NCBI RefSeq assembly: GCF_025398315.1
Contig: NZ_JAODOQ010000001.1
Span: 806,001 to 870,000, forward strand
DNA from: Shewanella phaeophyticola
GTDB lineage: Bacteria > Pseudomonadota > Gammaproteobacteria > Enterobacterales > Shewanellaceae
DNA length: 64,000 bases
Reading direction: 5' to 3'
Part shown: positions 43,197 to 53,351 of the stretch, piece by piece
Numbering within the stretch: position 1 is the first letter of the stretch
How the letters are laid out: every line of letters begins with the position of its first letter
Notes under the pieces: generated by a model
Databases searched by the model: none
The model's input: the letters and a program-made list of their open reading frames with translations, nothing else
Told to the model about the DNA's origin: nothing
Made by a program: the position numbers and the translations under genes

Positions 43197-43575
43197 ATGA
43201 ACAAAGGATTATTATTACTGGCAACTCTGAGTGGTTTTTTAGCGGTGTCACTGGGTGCATTCGGGGCCCATGGGCTTAAATCGATTGCCCCACCAGAGCT
43301 TGTTAGTATCTTTAAACTTGGGGTCGACTATCAGTTTTATCACACCTTTGCACTTATTGCGCTAGCCTTCTCTGGCCATTGGATAACCTCAAAACTACTT
43401 AATTGGGCAGCTTATAGTTTTGTTGCCGGAATAGTGTTGTTTTCAGGCTCGCTCTATTTGTATGCCTTTACGGGGCCAAATGGATTGACCCATTACACCG
43501 TTAGGTGGTTTGTGTTTTCTGATTGGATGGTCGTTATTTGCTATCGCCATTTGGCAATCAAAAGCAGCGAAATAA
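43197..43575 (+). CDS. ygdD: DUF423 membrane protein YgdD (frame broken)
   Basis: A small inner-membrane protein with four helices and the DUF423 motif LGAFGAHGLK. It starts at ATG 43197 after AAGGTGAG. The frame changes at 43487-43491 (observed TTGACCC). Reading on in the frame two bases over gives ITPLGGLCFLIGWSLFAIAI and a stop at 43575, the normal family ending. Two lost G at a GGACC or GGCCC explain it. Function is unknown. The gene is next to rlmM as in E. coli. Confidence 0.85.
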
Positions 43576-43672
43576 TACCGCGGCTAAATTCTCCTTCCTT
43601 GTGATTTTTTGGGTATAATAGCGGTATTATTGTCTCGCTATTAATGCGATCATCCTTACGCTAAGGCTCCAA

Positions 43673-44761
43673 ATGAAAAACCTATTTCTATTTTGTCGTT
43701 CAGGTTACGAAAAAGACTGTGCGGCAGAAATTCAACAACGTGCTGCAGAGCTTAATGTCGGTGGTTTTGTTAAAACCAACGTAAATGATGCTTATGTTAT
43801 TTATCAATGTTTTGAAGAGGATGGTGCGGATACTTTAGCTAAAGAGTTGGCGCTAAGTTCGCTCATTTTTACCCGTCAAATGTTTGCTGCGGGTGAGATG
43901 CTGTCTGATTTGCCAGAGCAAGATCGTGTCAGTCCAATTGTTGCCACGTTATCAGAGCTGTCTAAGTGTGGTGAATTACGGGTTGAAACACCTGACACCA
44001 ATGAAGCCAAAGAGCTGTCGGCCTTTTGCCGTAAATTTACTGTCCCACTGCGTCAAGGCTTAAAAAAGAGTGGCGCATTGCTTGGCGCTGAAAACGATCG
44101 CCGTCCTATTATTCATGTGTGTTTTATTGGCATCAGGTAAAGCCTATGCGGGTTATTCACTGAGTAACAATAGCTCTCCTCACTTTATGGGTATTCCACG
44201 CTTAAAAATGGCTGCAGATGCGCCGAGTCGCTCAAGTCTAAAACTTGATGAAGCATTTGGGGTGTTTTTAACCAAAGAAGAGCAAGAAACTCGCTGTCGC
44301 AGTGGTTTAAATTCAGTTGACTTAGGTGCCTGCCCAGGCGGCTGGACTTATCAATTAGTGCGCCGCGGTATGATGGTGGCAGCAATTGATAACGATCCAA
44401 TGACCCTAAACTAATGGAAACAGGCCAGGTTAAGCATTACCGCGCCGACGGCTTTCGTTTTGAGCCACCGCGAAAAAACATTTATTGGTTAGTGTGTGAC
44501 ATGGTTGAAAAACCAGCGCGTGTTGCTGAGTTAATGGAAGCCTGGGCGATTAACGGTTGGTTTAAAGAGGCTATCTTTAACCTTAAATTACCGATGAAGA
44601 GCCGCTATAAAGAAGTGAGCACCATTTTAGAAACCATGAACACCATTTTAACTGAGAACGAAATTGACTTTAAAATGCAGTGTAAGCACCTGTATCACGA
44701 CCGTGATGAAGTGACTGTGCATTTGTGGTTGTTCCCTGAAAAGGGCGTGAGTTACGCTTAA
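43673..44761 (+). CDS. rlmM: 23S rRNA 2'-O-ribose methyltransferase RlmM (frame broken)
   Basis: RlmM methylates C2498 of 23S rRNA. The THUMP-like N-terminus and the SAM-binding [13 protein letters not shown] identify it, and the order gcvA-ygdD-rlmM agrees. Breaks are at 44129-44134 (observed GGCATC where the frame needs Ile-Gly-Pro-Gly), and at 44402-44406 (GACCC, needs one more G). A substitution at 44394-44398 (GATCC) turns the conserved Asn-Gly-Pro into Asn-Asp-Pro. All three are GGNCC sites. The rest of the sequence aligns to the family end. Confidence 0.93.
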
Positions 44762-44785
44762 TTATCCCAATATCGATTAATATTA

Positions 44786-44820
44786 AAAGCCCGCAGATAA
44801 TCATTACCAGCGGGCTTTTT
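44786..44820 (+). terminator. terminator after rlmM
   Basis: The stem AAAGCCCGC/GCGGGCTTT with a 15-base loop and a T run. Confidence 0.85.
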
Positions 44821-44957
44821 GTTAGGCTTGAAGCTTGTAGAATAAAGAAGTGACTAACTTAACCTCAACTCTGGTTTAGAGATGAATAAATGACTTTGAT
44901 TCTAACAATAATTCCATACGATACATTCAAACTTGAAATTTGCGCTGATAACTAGGC

Positions 44958-44997
44958 AAATTTACGCGTCAATAGCGAGTCTATTGCAAGTAAATTT
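44958..44997. repeat. nested inverted repeat in the rlmM-isocitrate dehydrogenase gap
   Basis: Outer arms AAATTTAC/GTAAATTT (44958-44965, 44990-44997) enclose inner arms CAATAG/CTATTG (44970-44975, 44981-44986). A copy of the inner half-site CAATAGCGAG occurs reversed at 46395-46404. It looks like a dispersed intergenic element, but one window cannot show copy number. Confidence 0.4.
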
Positions 44998-45054
44998 AAC
45001 AACGTTATCGGTGCAAAGAGCTGTTTGAAATACATTTATTATCCAGAGCTGAGG

Positions 45055-46065
45055 TTAACCTAAACGGTCAAGTACCGCCTGGGTAAAGTCGGTGGTACCG
45101 TGAGTGCCGCCTAAATCGCGCGTCGTGCGGTCGCCTTCTTCAATGACAGCAGAAACGGCATTGCGGATCATCTCAGCTTTGTCTGACATGCCTAAATACT
45201 CAAGCATTTGAATTGACGCTAAAATGACTGACGTTGGGTTTGCCAAGTTTTTGCCTGCAATGTCTGGGGCACTGCCATGTACTGCTTCAAAAATAGCGGC
45301 GTCACGACCAATATTGGCACCCGGTGCCATGCCTAACCCGCCGACTAAACCAGCACAAAGATCAGATAAAATATCACCAAATAAGTTGGTGGTTACAATC
45401 ACATCGAAGTTTTCTGGGTTCATGACTAATTTCATGCAAGCTGCATCAACAATCATTTCTTCTGTGGTGATGTCTGGATAACGCTGGCTCACTTCACGGG
45501 CGACTTTCAAGAATAAACCTGAAGTCGATTTCATGATGTTGGCTTTATGAACAATCGTGATTTTTTTACGGTTTTCTTTACGGGCTAACTCATAGGCAAA
45601 CGTGGTAATTTGTTCTGCACCTTGGCGAGTAATAATACTGGTAGCTTCGGCAGTTTGGCCGTCGTCTGACACTTTTTGTCCTAAACCAGAATACATACCT
45701 TCGGTGTTTTCACGAACCGTAATGATGTCGATATTTTCGTAACGAGCCTGAGTACCTTTAAAAGAATTAACCGGGCGCACGTTAGCGTATAAGCTGAATG
45801 TTTTACGAAGACTGACGTTAATTGAAGTAAAACCTTCGCCTACTGGTGTCGTTAATGGATCCTTTAAGGCAATACGGTTTTTTTCGATTAGGTCTAACGT
45901 ACGTTGTGGTAATAACTCACCGTGCTTTTCTAACGCCGTTAACCCAGCATCTGCAAATTCGTATTCAAAGTCACATCCTGCTTTGTCGAGGATTTTTAAA
46001 GCTGAATCGATGATGCTAGGTCCAATCCCATCACCTGGGATTACGGTAATTGTACGTTTTGGCAT
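45055..46065 (-). CDS. NAD-dependent isocitrate dehydrogenase (homodimeric, LeuB-like type)
   Basis: The 336-residue protein has the IPGDGIGP start, SLRKTFSLYANVRP, the active VRENTEGMYSG and the NAD-site FEAVHGSAPDIAGK. Together this fits the short NAD-linked isocitrate dehydrogenases of Shewanella and relatives rather than the 416-residue NADP enzyme. It makes 2-oxoglutarate. I start at ATG 46065 after GGAAGGA. A longer frame to 46140 has no family support. Confidence 0.88.
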   Translation of the reverse strand: MPKRTITVIPGDGIGPSIIDSALKILDKAGCDFEYEFADAGLTALEKHGELLPQRTLDLIEKNRIALKDPLTTPVGEGFTSINVSLRKTFSLYANVRPVNSFKGTQARYENIDIITVRENTEGMYSGLGQKVSDDGQTAEATSIITRQGAEQITTFAYELARKENRKKITIVHKANIMKSTSGLFLKVAREVSQRYPDITTEEMIVDAACMKLVMNPENFDVIVTTNLFGDILSDLCAGLVGGLGMAPGANIGRDAAIFEAVHGSAPDIAGKNLANPTSVILASIQMLEYLGMSDKAEMIRNAVSAVIEEGDRTTRDLGGTHGTTDFTQAVLDRLG

Positions 46066-46445
46066 GAATAGTCCTTCCACGGTTGTGGTTACTGCAAGTG
46101 TTGAACCGCAAGCAAGATTACGGTCAGACGACGATAACATCCGTCGTTTTTCTGCGGCGTATTTTACCGACTTTTAACGTTTATTTACAGAAAATAGTGA
46201 GTGTTATCACATTATTTCCGTTATTTTTAAGTCAATCCTAATCCGATTGTTTTACTATGACTGTCAGTCCGTTCGACATCGGTTTAGTTTACGCTTACTC
46301 AAGTGGTAAGGTGAAAATTGATGTCGAATAGCTTATTCGGTGTGATGCTTTTATATAGACGACTTTGGTCGTATGCAGCTCAATGCGAAATAGCCTCGCT
46401 ATTGATCAAACAGATAATCCATCATGATAATAATTAGAGGAAACT
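46066..46445. other. divergent region between isocitrate dehydrogenase and S9 peptidase
   Basis: This 380-base stretch shows a small inverted repeat AATAGC/GCTATT at 46389-46403, related to the 44958 element. No gene is supported. Confidence 0.45.
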
Positions 46446-49262
46446 GTGAAGGTATTTAACTTAATTCCACTGGCATTGTGCCTGAGTGTGAGTGCGTTCG
46501 GTGTCGCAGCGCCCAATGCATTAACCATTGACGATATTATGCATTTTGAAACCCTGCAACAGCCGGTTATTTCAGATAATGGCAAGGTGATAGCTGTAGA
46601 AGCTAAGCCTGACCGTGGTGATAGTCGTGCATTAGTGCGTTTTAGTGACAACAGTAAACACTATCAAATTGACCGAGCTAGCAATGTTAAGGTCAGTGCA
46701 GACGGACGCTTTGTATTAGCCACCTTGCAAGCACCTTTGTTTGAGCGTGAAACAAAAAAAAGCGATGACTTACCTCAATCGGTCGTGTTATTAGCCACTG
46801 AAAGCGGAAACCAACAACAGTTTGAGCATGTTGATACTGCTGTATTTAGTGACGATGGTGGCTATTTGCTGGTTAAGCATAAGCCTGATGATAAAAAAGC
46901 TCAGTCGGATGAGTCTGAAAAAGATGAGCCTGCAAAAGAAAGTCAAGACAAAAAACAAGATGATGACCAAGAGGTTGACCAAGAGGTTGATAAAGCCGAT
47001 CTTGGCACTCAAGTCACTCTGGTTAAGCTTGACACTAATCAGCAGTTAACATTAGACAATGTGAGTCAATTTGCTTTTGATAAAGCCGGTGGTTTGTTAG
47101 CGGTATTACAAAATGACCCGCAAGAAGCATTACACCAATTAACCCTAGTCAAATTAGACACACTAACCAGTGAGACAGTATTTACCAGTGAGAGCGAGCA
47201 ACTTGAAGCGCTTGCCATTAGTGATGATGGCCACTTTGTGGCTTTGACTAAAGGCGATGCATCAGTTGCACGTTACGGTCGTGAACATAGCCTTTTAGTG
47301 CTTGATATTAACACCAGTAAGCAGCAATTGTTTACTGGCAATAACGCCTGGCGATATAACCAACATTCGAGCTTACAGTTTTCGAGAGACAATCAACGTT
47401 TATTTGTTGGCAGAGTCCCTAGCGTAGCTCAGCAAGCTGAGTTAGCTCAGTACGAACAAGCTGAAGATGTGTTTAACCCTGAGATCATAACGGCGAGCAA
47501 GCAATTGCGTGTTTGGCATGGTGAAGATCCTAAGATTAAACCACAAGAAGTTAAAGAGTACGCTAAAGAGTTAACACGTACTTACCTTGCGGTGTTGCAT
47601 CTTGATTCAAATAAAATGCTGCAATTGGCCGACCAAGCAGTACCTGATGTGACTTATGGCGAGCAAGCTGATTATTTACTGGCAAGCTCAGATGTGCCGT
47701 ATCAAAAAATGATCACCTGGGCTGGTTTTTACCGCGATGTGTATCTAGTTAATTTGAATACAGGCAATAAGCAGCAAATATTGGTACAGCAACCCAGTGA
47801 TGCCATGCCTACCTTGTCGCCAAACGCAAAGTTCCTCGCTTATTATCAGCAGGGCAGTGTGTATTTACGTGATATTTCATCGGGACGCACTGTTAACCTT
47901 ACACAGAACATCTCTACTCCATTTGCCGATGAAGACCATGATTATCCAAGCGCTGCGCCGGGATACGGTTTTGGCCTTTGGCTTGCTGATGACTCTGGTA
48001 TTACGTTTTACGATAAATACGACATGTGGCAATTTAATACCACATCACATAAAGGCTTTATGCTCACCAGTGGTGAAGGGCGTAAGCAAAAGATCCAATT
48101 TAGAGTCGTTGGGTTGGCTAAACAAAACCGTTTACCAGCGACCATTAATCAAGGTCAAAAAGTCATATTACAAGGTTATAGCCATACCACTAAAGCTGAC
48201 GCATTTTATGCTGCAACAGTGGGGCAATCTGCTGTGAAGCGTGTAACCGATAGTGACAGTAAATTAACCTTATTAGCCCGTGCTAACGAAGCCGATACAG
48301 TGGTGTTCTCAAAGCAACGCTATGATTTGTATCCAGACTTATACAGTGCAGATGTGAATAGCGTGCAAACGGCCACTCAATTAACCTCACTTGATGCTCA
48401 ACGTAATGACTTTGCCTGGGGTAACGCTGAGCTTGTACATTGGCATGATGGCGATGGTGTTAAAATGGATGGCGTGCTCATTAAACCGAGCAATTATCAG
48501 GAAGGTAAAGCGTATCCAACCATGGTGTACTTTTATCGCTTTATGAGTGACAGATTACATGCATTTCCTGATATGAAGCTCAACCATCGTCCTAATTTTG
48601 CCTGGTATGCAGACAATGGTTATGCCATCTTTTTACCTGATATTCGCTTTGAAGTCGGTTACCCAGGGATTTCATCGGTAAAAGCGTTAACGGCGGGTGT
48701 GCAAAAACTCATTGAAATGGGCGTAGCAGATCCCAATGCAGTGGGTATTCAAGGCCATTCGTGGGGCGGTTATCAAAGTGCTTATGCCGTCACCCAAACC
48801 AATATCTTTAAAGCGATCGTGACAGGGGCGCCGGTATCAAATATGACCAGTGCATATAGTGGTATTCGTCATGGTTCTGGTTTGGCTCGTCAATTCCAAT
48901 ACGAAACCGGCCAGAGCCGAATTGGTGGCAGTTTATTTGCAGCACCGCAAAAATACATTGAAAACTCACCGGTCTTTTATGCAGATCGCATTCAAACGCC
49001 CATGATGATTATGTTTGGTGATAAAGACGATGCTGTGCCTTGGGAGCAGGGGGTTGAATTGTATTTAGCGATGCGCCGAGCAGGTAAAGATGTGGTGTTT
49101 TTACAATATCAAGATGAACCGCACCACTTGAAAAAGTACCCAAATAAGCTCGATTACAGCATTAAAATGAAACAATATTTTGATCATTATTTAAAAGGCG
49201 AACCAGCGCCGCAATGGTTAACGCAAGGTGAAGCATACCAAGAGTACAAAAAGGCCGTTTAG
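46446..49262 (+). CDS. exported S9 prolyl-oligopeptidase-family peptidase
   Basis: The 938-residue protein has a signal peptide (residues 1-22, ending FGVAA), a beta-propeller-like middle with WD-type repeats, and a C-terminal hydrolase domain with catalytic Ser in GIQGHSWGGYQS, Asp in FGDKDDAVPWEQ and His in DEPHHLKK. It cleaves peptides in the periplasm or is surface-linked. Around residues 150-180 there is an unusual acidic, Lys/Asp/Glu-rich insert not usual for the family. It starts at GTG 46446 after AGAGGAAA. Confidence 0.9.
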   Translation: MKVFNLIPLALCLSVSAFGVAAPNALTIDDIMHFETLQQPVISDNGKVIAVEAKPDRGDSRALVRFSDNSKHYQIDRASNVKVSADGRFVLATLQAPLFERETKKSDDLPQSVVLLATESGNQQQFEHVDTAVFSDDGGYLLVKHKPDDKKAQSDESEKDEPAKESQDKKQDDDQEVDQEVDKADLGTQVTLVKLDTNQQLTLDNVSQFAFDKAGGLLAVLQNDPQEALHQLTLVKLDTLTSETVFTSESEQLEALAISDDGHFVALTKGDASVARYGREHSLLVLDINTSKQQLFTGNNAWRYNQHSSLQFSRDNQRLFVGRVPSVAQQAELAQYEQAEDVFNPEIITASKQLRVWHGEDPKIKPQEVKEYAKELTRTYLAVLHLDSNKMLQLADQAVPDVTYGEQADYLLASSDVPYQKMITWAGFYRDVYLVNLNTGNKQQILVQQPSDAMPTLSPNAKFLAYYQQGSVYLRDISSGRTVNLTQNISTPFADEDHDYPSAAPGYGFGLWLADDSGITFYDKYDMWQFNTTSHKGFMLTSGEGRKQKIQFRVVGLAKQNRLPATINQGQKVILQGYSHTTKADAFYAATVGQSAVKRVTDSDSKLTLLARANEADTVVFSKQRYDLYPDLYSADVNSVQTATQLTSLDAQRNDFAWGNAELVHWHDGDGVKMDGVLIKPSNYQEGKAYPTMVYFYRFMSDRLHAFPDMKLNHRPNFAWYADNGYAIFLPDIRFEVGYPGISSVKALTAGVQKLIEMGVADPNAVGIQGHSWGGYQSAYAVTQTNIFKAIVTGAPVSNMTSAYSGIRHGSGLARQFQYETGQSRIGGSLFAAPQKYIENSPVFYADRIQTPMMIMFGDKDDAVPWEQGVELYLAMRRAGKDVVFLQYQDEPHHLKKYPNKLDYSIKMKQYFDHYLKGEPAPQWLTQGEAYQEYKKAV

Positions 49263-49298
49263 GGGTTAATGGATAAGCTGTCTAGGTAAGATATTAAC

Positions 49299-49332
49299 AG
49301 GCCACAGTATGATGATTACTGTGGCCTTTTTT
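49299..49332 (+). terminator. terminator after S9 peptidase
   Basis: Stem AGGCCACAGTA/TACTGTGGCCT with a 7-base loop and T run. Confidence 0.85.
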
Positions 49333-49439
49333 ATACAAGCTACGGTAGCTTTGGCTTTACGTTCTCGCTCTTTGAAAGGGAACAGGTATTACTTCATCAA
49401 CACTTTAATCAAAACCGCGGCCAGTATGCTGACACCTAA

Positions 49440-50207
49440 TTAATGCGGATGAGTATTAACCCTAAATTGCTTTAGATTTACATTGAGCGGAATATCGGTT
49501 TGCAGTTGCGCAAGCTTATAGCTTATTCGCGCCATCTCTTTACCTTCAGCAAGCTTTTGTGCCTGTTTTGCGCCTAGGTTATCGAGTGAGCGATATAAAT
49601 TAGCTAAGGTTCTAAATTTATTGAGTAAGTCAGCTGCCGATTTAGGCCCAATACCCGCAATGCCAGGGATTTTATTGCCTGTGTCGCCCGCCAATGCAAT
49701 AAAGTCGAGCAGTTGATACTGTTCAACCCCGAGCTTTTTTTCATATTGTTGAATGTCGAATGTTTGCTGGTTAAAGTGATCCCATAATGTGAGATGTTTA
49801 CTCGGCAATTGGCTAAACCCTTTGTCTGTTGAGACGATGATAACTTCACCATTATTGTTGATGACTTTAGTGGCGATAGTGGCAATCACATCATCAGCTT
49901 CAGACTGGGCATCAAATGAATGAATATCATGTTCAGCTAAGGTGGCTTTTATCTGTGTTAACCCATCGCTTAACGCAGCAGGCATTGGCTTGCGACCTTT
50001 TTTATAATCTTGGTAAAGGGTTTTGCGCCAGGATGTTTCATTACCATCCCACACCACTATGACGTGTGTAGGGTGGTGCTGCTTAAGCATTTTTTGCGAT
50101 GCAGCCAGCGAACGTTGTTGTACACTTGTTATGTCATTTTCATCCGGTAACGCCGCATGAATGCGGCGAACAAGGTTTAATCCATCTATAATCAGCAGTT
50201 TATTCAT
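49440..50207 (-). CDS. xni: flap endonuclease Xni (ExoIX)
   Basis: A 255-residue member of the 5'-nuclease family that lacks the polymerase domain of Pol I. The metal-site acidics (LLIIDGLNLVRR, SEADDVIATIA, STDKGFSQL) and the helix-hairpin-helix GIGPKSAADLL are visible. It processes flaps in the cytoplasm. Its ATG overlaps the stop of ppnN (TAATG), a conserved neighbour pairing. Confidence 0.93.
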   Translation of the reverse strand: MNKLLIIDGLNLVRRIHAALPDENDITSVQQRSLAASQKMLKQHHPTHVIVVWDGNETSWRKTLYQDYKKGRKPMPAALSDGLTQIKATLAEHDIHSFDAQSEADDVIATIATKVINNNGEVIIVSTDKGFSQLPSKHLTLWDHFNQQTFDIQQYEKKLGVEQYQLLDFIALAGDTGNKIPGIAGIGPKSAADLLNKFRTLANLYRSLDNLGAKQAQKLAEGKEMARISYKLAQLQTDIPLNVNLKQFRVNTHPH

Positions 50208-51572
50208 TAGTTTTTTATTATGTTGTAGCAGGGCTCATAGGCACTGCCTGGTAATTTCATTCGTTGTTGTTTAACAAACGCCGTTAACAGGTTATCCATC
50301 ATATGCATGAGTTGTACATCACCTTGGATGTTAAATCGTCCATGTTGCTGAATAAGCTTTATGGTGTCACTTTTAACATTGCCGGCCACAATGCCAGAAA
50401 ATGCTTTGCGTAAGTTAGCTGCGAGTTCGGCTTTATTGTCTTGAAAGTATAAATTCAAATTTGCCATAACTTCATGGGTTGGATCAAAGGGTAATTGAAA
50501 TTCTGGTTCAATTTTTAGTGACCATTGATATTGGTAAGCATCGCTTTTGTTTTTTCTAAAGGTTTTTACTTTACTCATTCCTTGTTTCATTATTTGACCG
50601 ACTTTAACTGGGTCATCAATAATGATTTGGTATTTCCGTTGAGCCTCTTTACCTAACGTTGCACCAATGAAGGCATCAATTTCGGTAAAATATTCAGTAC
50701 TTTCAACTGGGCCTGTCAACACTAATGGGTATGGCGTATCGCGATTTTCCTGATGCAGCAAAATGCCTAGAAAGTAGAGTAACTCTTCAGCTGTGCCAGC
50801 GCCACCAGGAAATATCACAATGCCGTGGCCAAGGCGTACAAAGGCTTCAAGACGCTTTTCTATGTCGGGTAAAATCACTAATTCATTAACAATTTGATTT
50901 GGCGGCTCGGCGGCAATAATACTGGGCTCTGTTAAACCAATATATCGGGCGGTGTGTACTCGCTGTTTGGCATGGCCAATCGTCGCCCCTTTCATGAGGT
51001 CTTCCATTGCACCGGATTGCACAACCGGTGCAAATATCAAGGCCACGTAATCCCAATTGATACCCCACATCGCGGGTGTATTGATACTCCACTGGGTTGA
51101 TGCTGTGTCCACCCCAACACACCACGACATTGGGGTCTTTCATGGGGGAAATGGCCTGCGCATTCCGTAAAATATCAAATACCACATTGGTAATGTGGTT
51201 GGCATTGGTTAAATCGATGTGTTTTAAATTTTCGTATTTATTGCTGATGTAAATAATGTCGCGCAGCACGGCAAATAAGTGCTCTTGAATACCCACAATG
51301 ATTTCACCATCGACAAACGCTTGCATTGGTGGGTTGATTAATTCAATTTGAATGCCACGTTCGCGCTGTAAAATATTGATATTAAATGATTCATAGCGGC
51401 TAAACAGCTCTTCTGAACTGTCACTAATTAAACCTGAGGCGAGTACTGCGAGGGAACAATTGCGGTATAATTGGTAGAGGTCACTTTTGGCCCCTTGTCT
51501 TAAACGCTCGACTTCTAATTGGGACAGTTGATCTAAGCTACCACGTGGACTAATTTTTACGATCATACGCAA
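50207..51572 (-). CDS. ppnN: pyrimidine/purine-5'-nucleotide nucleosidase PpnN (YgdH, frame broken)
   Basis: PpnN splits nucleoside monophosphates and is controlled by (p)ppGpp in E. coli. The 455-residue protein has the LOG-type fold with [10 protein letters not shown], the ICTGCGPGAM region, [12 protein letters not shown] and [17 protein letters not shown]. The frame breaks at 51014-51020 (family needs Cys-Gly-Pro-Gly), and at 50996-51001 GACCTC replaces a Gly-Pro pair. Both are expected GGNCC sites. It starts at ATG 51572 and is coupled to xni. Confidence 0.92.
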
Positions 51573-51628
51573 CTCCTTTGGATCCGAGTATTTGATACCG
51601 AGCCCAAAGCAGATGCGTCTGGGTTGGC

Positions 51629-53185
51629 TTAGATATCAATAACGACTCGGTCTCTGCCGTTATTTTTTGCTTGGTATAAGGCTGCGTCGGCTCTTTCGAA
51701 TGCTTCTTCGAGCGTCTCGTTTTCCATAACTTGAGCAGCGCCTATCGATAATGTAACTGTAATTCTCTGATTTTTAAACTTAAATGGAATGTTTTTGATT
51801 TTTTCTCTCACACGATTAAGCATTAATGAAATATGCTCATCGGTGATGCCCGGTAAAAGCAAAACAAACTCTTCACCGCCATATCTCGCCACAAACTCAC
51901 TGTCTCGCAGTGAATTTTTTAGTGCCATCGCAATAACTTGTAATGTTTTATCCCCGGTACTGTGACCAAAGTTGTCATTGATAGTTTTAAAGTGATCAAT
52001 ATCGGTTACCGCAATCCACAGTGGCGATTTAAAACGCATATGGTTACGGTATTCTTGCTCCATTCTGTCTTCTAGCGCAGTGCGATTAGCAAGTTGAGTG
52101 AGTGGGTCAAGCAAGTTGAGCTTTTGGTGTTCAAATAGCTTTTCTTTATAGCTATTGGCTTCGTTGCTCATTGCATTGAGTTCTTTACGCATTGACTCGA
52201 TTGATTTACGTAAAATCGCCTGTTCACGTTGCTCTAGTGCTTCTTTACGCGATAAGGCGTCACGCAAAGACGATAGCTGAATGGTCAGCTGGGTTTTAAG
52301 TTCTGTAATGTTATCAATATCGATAACCATCTCATCAGCATTGTTGACGCGCAAGTTAATTTCTTTGTTTAATTGACCTTTAAGTTGCTCACTTCGCTGG
52401 CTATTATTATAGGTGCTGTTTACCACGTCGCGTACAATGGTTAATGCATCGTTTAGGGCAAATAGAAAATCTTGTGAAGCTGTTTTCTCACGCGCGATGT
52501 TATCTAGCAATAGGCTGAGGATGGTCTGGTAAGACTCCAGTAACGTATTAACACTGATGTCTGAAAGCAATACTTCTTTAAGGACTAAGATTTGATCGCG
52601 TTGATCTTTTCTAAACTCGACTTCGGCTATTTTTGCGGCCAATTCTTTAGCTAGTTGTATGTGCTGTGGCAATATGTCGTAGCTGTCTGTGTCGGCGAAC
52701 TCTTGCTTTAAAATCTCTTCGTAAAATGAAACAAGCTTTTCTACTTTGGGAATGTATTCCCATACGGTATGAAAGGGTTTGTTGAGTTCTTGTTTAAAGT
52801 AGGTGATTTCTTTTTTGAGTTTGTCTGGTACGGCATTGACCCGTTGGATCTGACGGATCACTCGAGTCAACCCTACACGGCTGTCTTCTAAGCGAGACAT
52901 GGTATGGCTGTACTGCGATTTTAACAGACGTTCAATATCGACTAATTCAGGTAAGGCTTCATCAACTTGATCAAAACTTTGCATATGATGACGCAATTTA
53001 GCCAGCTTATTGTCGAGCTCCAAATTTTGTCCTTTACAGGCAAGACTTAGGTGACTGATAAACTGGATCAGCGTTTTTAGTTTGTCATTACGATCTGTGT
53101 TGATGTCTTCAAGCGCAATTTTGGCTGCATGAAGCTTTTGTTTCATCAACGATATTTGTGAAATCGTAGTCTCAGACTCTTTCAT
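51629..53185 (-). CDS. diguanylate cyclase with long coiled-coil N-terminus
   Basis: The 518-residue soluble protein has about 350 residues of helical, coiled-coil-like sequence without a known sensor fold, then a GGDEF domain with RYGGEEF. The inhibitory site is altered (RDSE in place of RxxD), so product control may be weaker. It makes c-di-GMP in the cytoplasm. It stands between ppnN and the TPR protein on the same strand. Confidence 0.9.
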   Translation of the reverse strand: MKESETTISQISLMKQKLHAAKIALEDINTDRNDKLKTLIQFISHLSLACKGQNLELDNKLAKLRHHMQSFDQVDEALPELVDIERLLKSQYSHTMSRLEDSRVGLTRVIRQIQRVNAVPDKLKKEITYFKQELNKPFHTVWEYIPKVEKLVSFYEEILKQEFADTDSYDILPQHIQLAKELAAKIAEVEFRKDQRDQILVLKEVLLSDISVNTLLESYQTILSLLLDNIAREKTASQDFLFALNDALTIVRDVVNSTYNNSQRSEQLKGQLNKEINLRVNNADEMVIDIDNITELKTQLTIQLSSLRDALSRKEALEQREQAILRKSIESMRKELNAMSNEANSYKEKLFEHQKLNLLDPLTQLANRTALEDRMEQEYRNHMRFKSPLWIAVTDIDHFKTINDNFGHSTGDKTLQVIAMALKNSLRDSEFVARYGGEEFVLLLPGITDEHISLMLNRVREKIKNIPFKFKNQRITVTLSIGAAQVMENETLEEAFERADAALYQAKNNGRDRVVIDI

Positions 53186-53351
53186 TATTGCATTGCCTAC
53201 TCATGATTCGCTTGCGATTGGCAAGCAATTGCCACAATCCTAATGCCGGATCTCTATGGAACATGTATTATAGCGATAATATCTCAATAATGTTGTGCAA
53301 CAAATCTAATAGTCGATAAATAATAATAATTTACATGTAAGTGCTACTTTA

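Noticed and set aside
43673..44761. Three overlapping genes in the rlmM region
   Set aside because: They join into one RlmM when the breaks are repaired.
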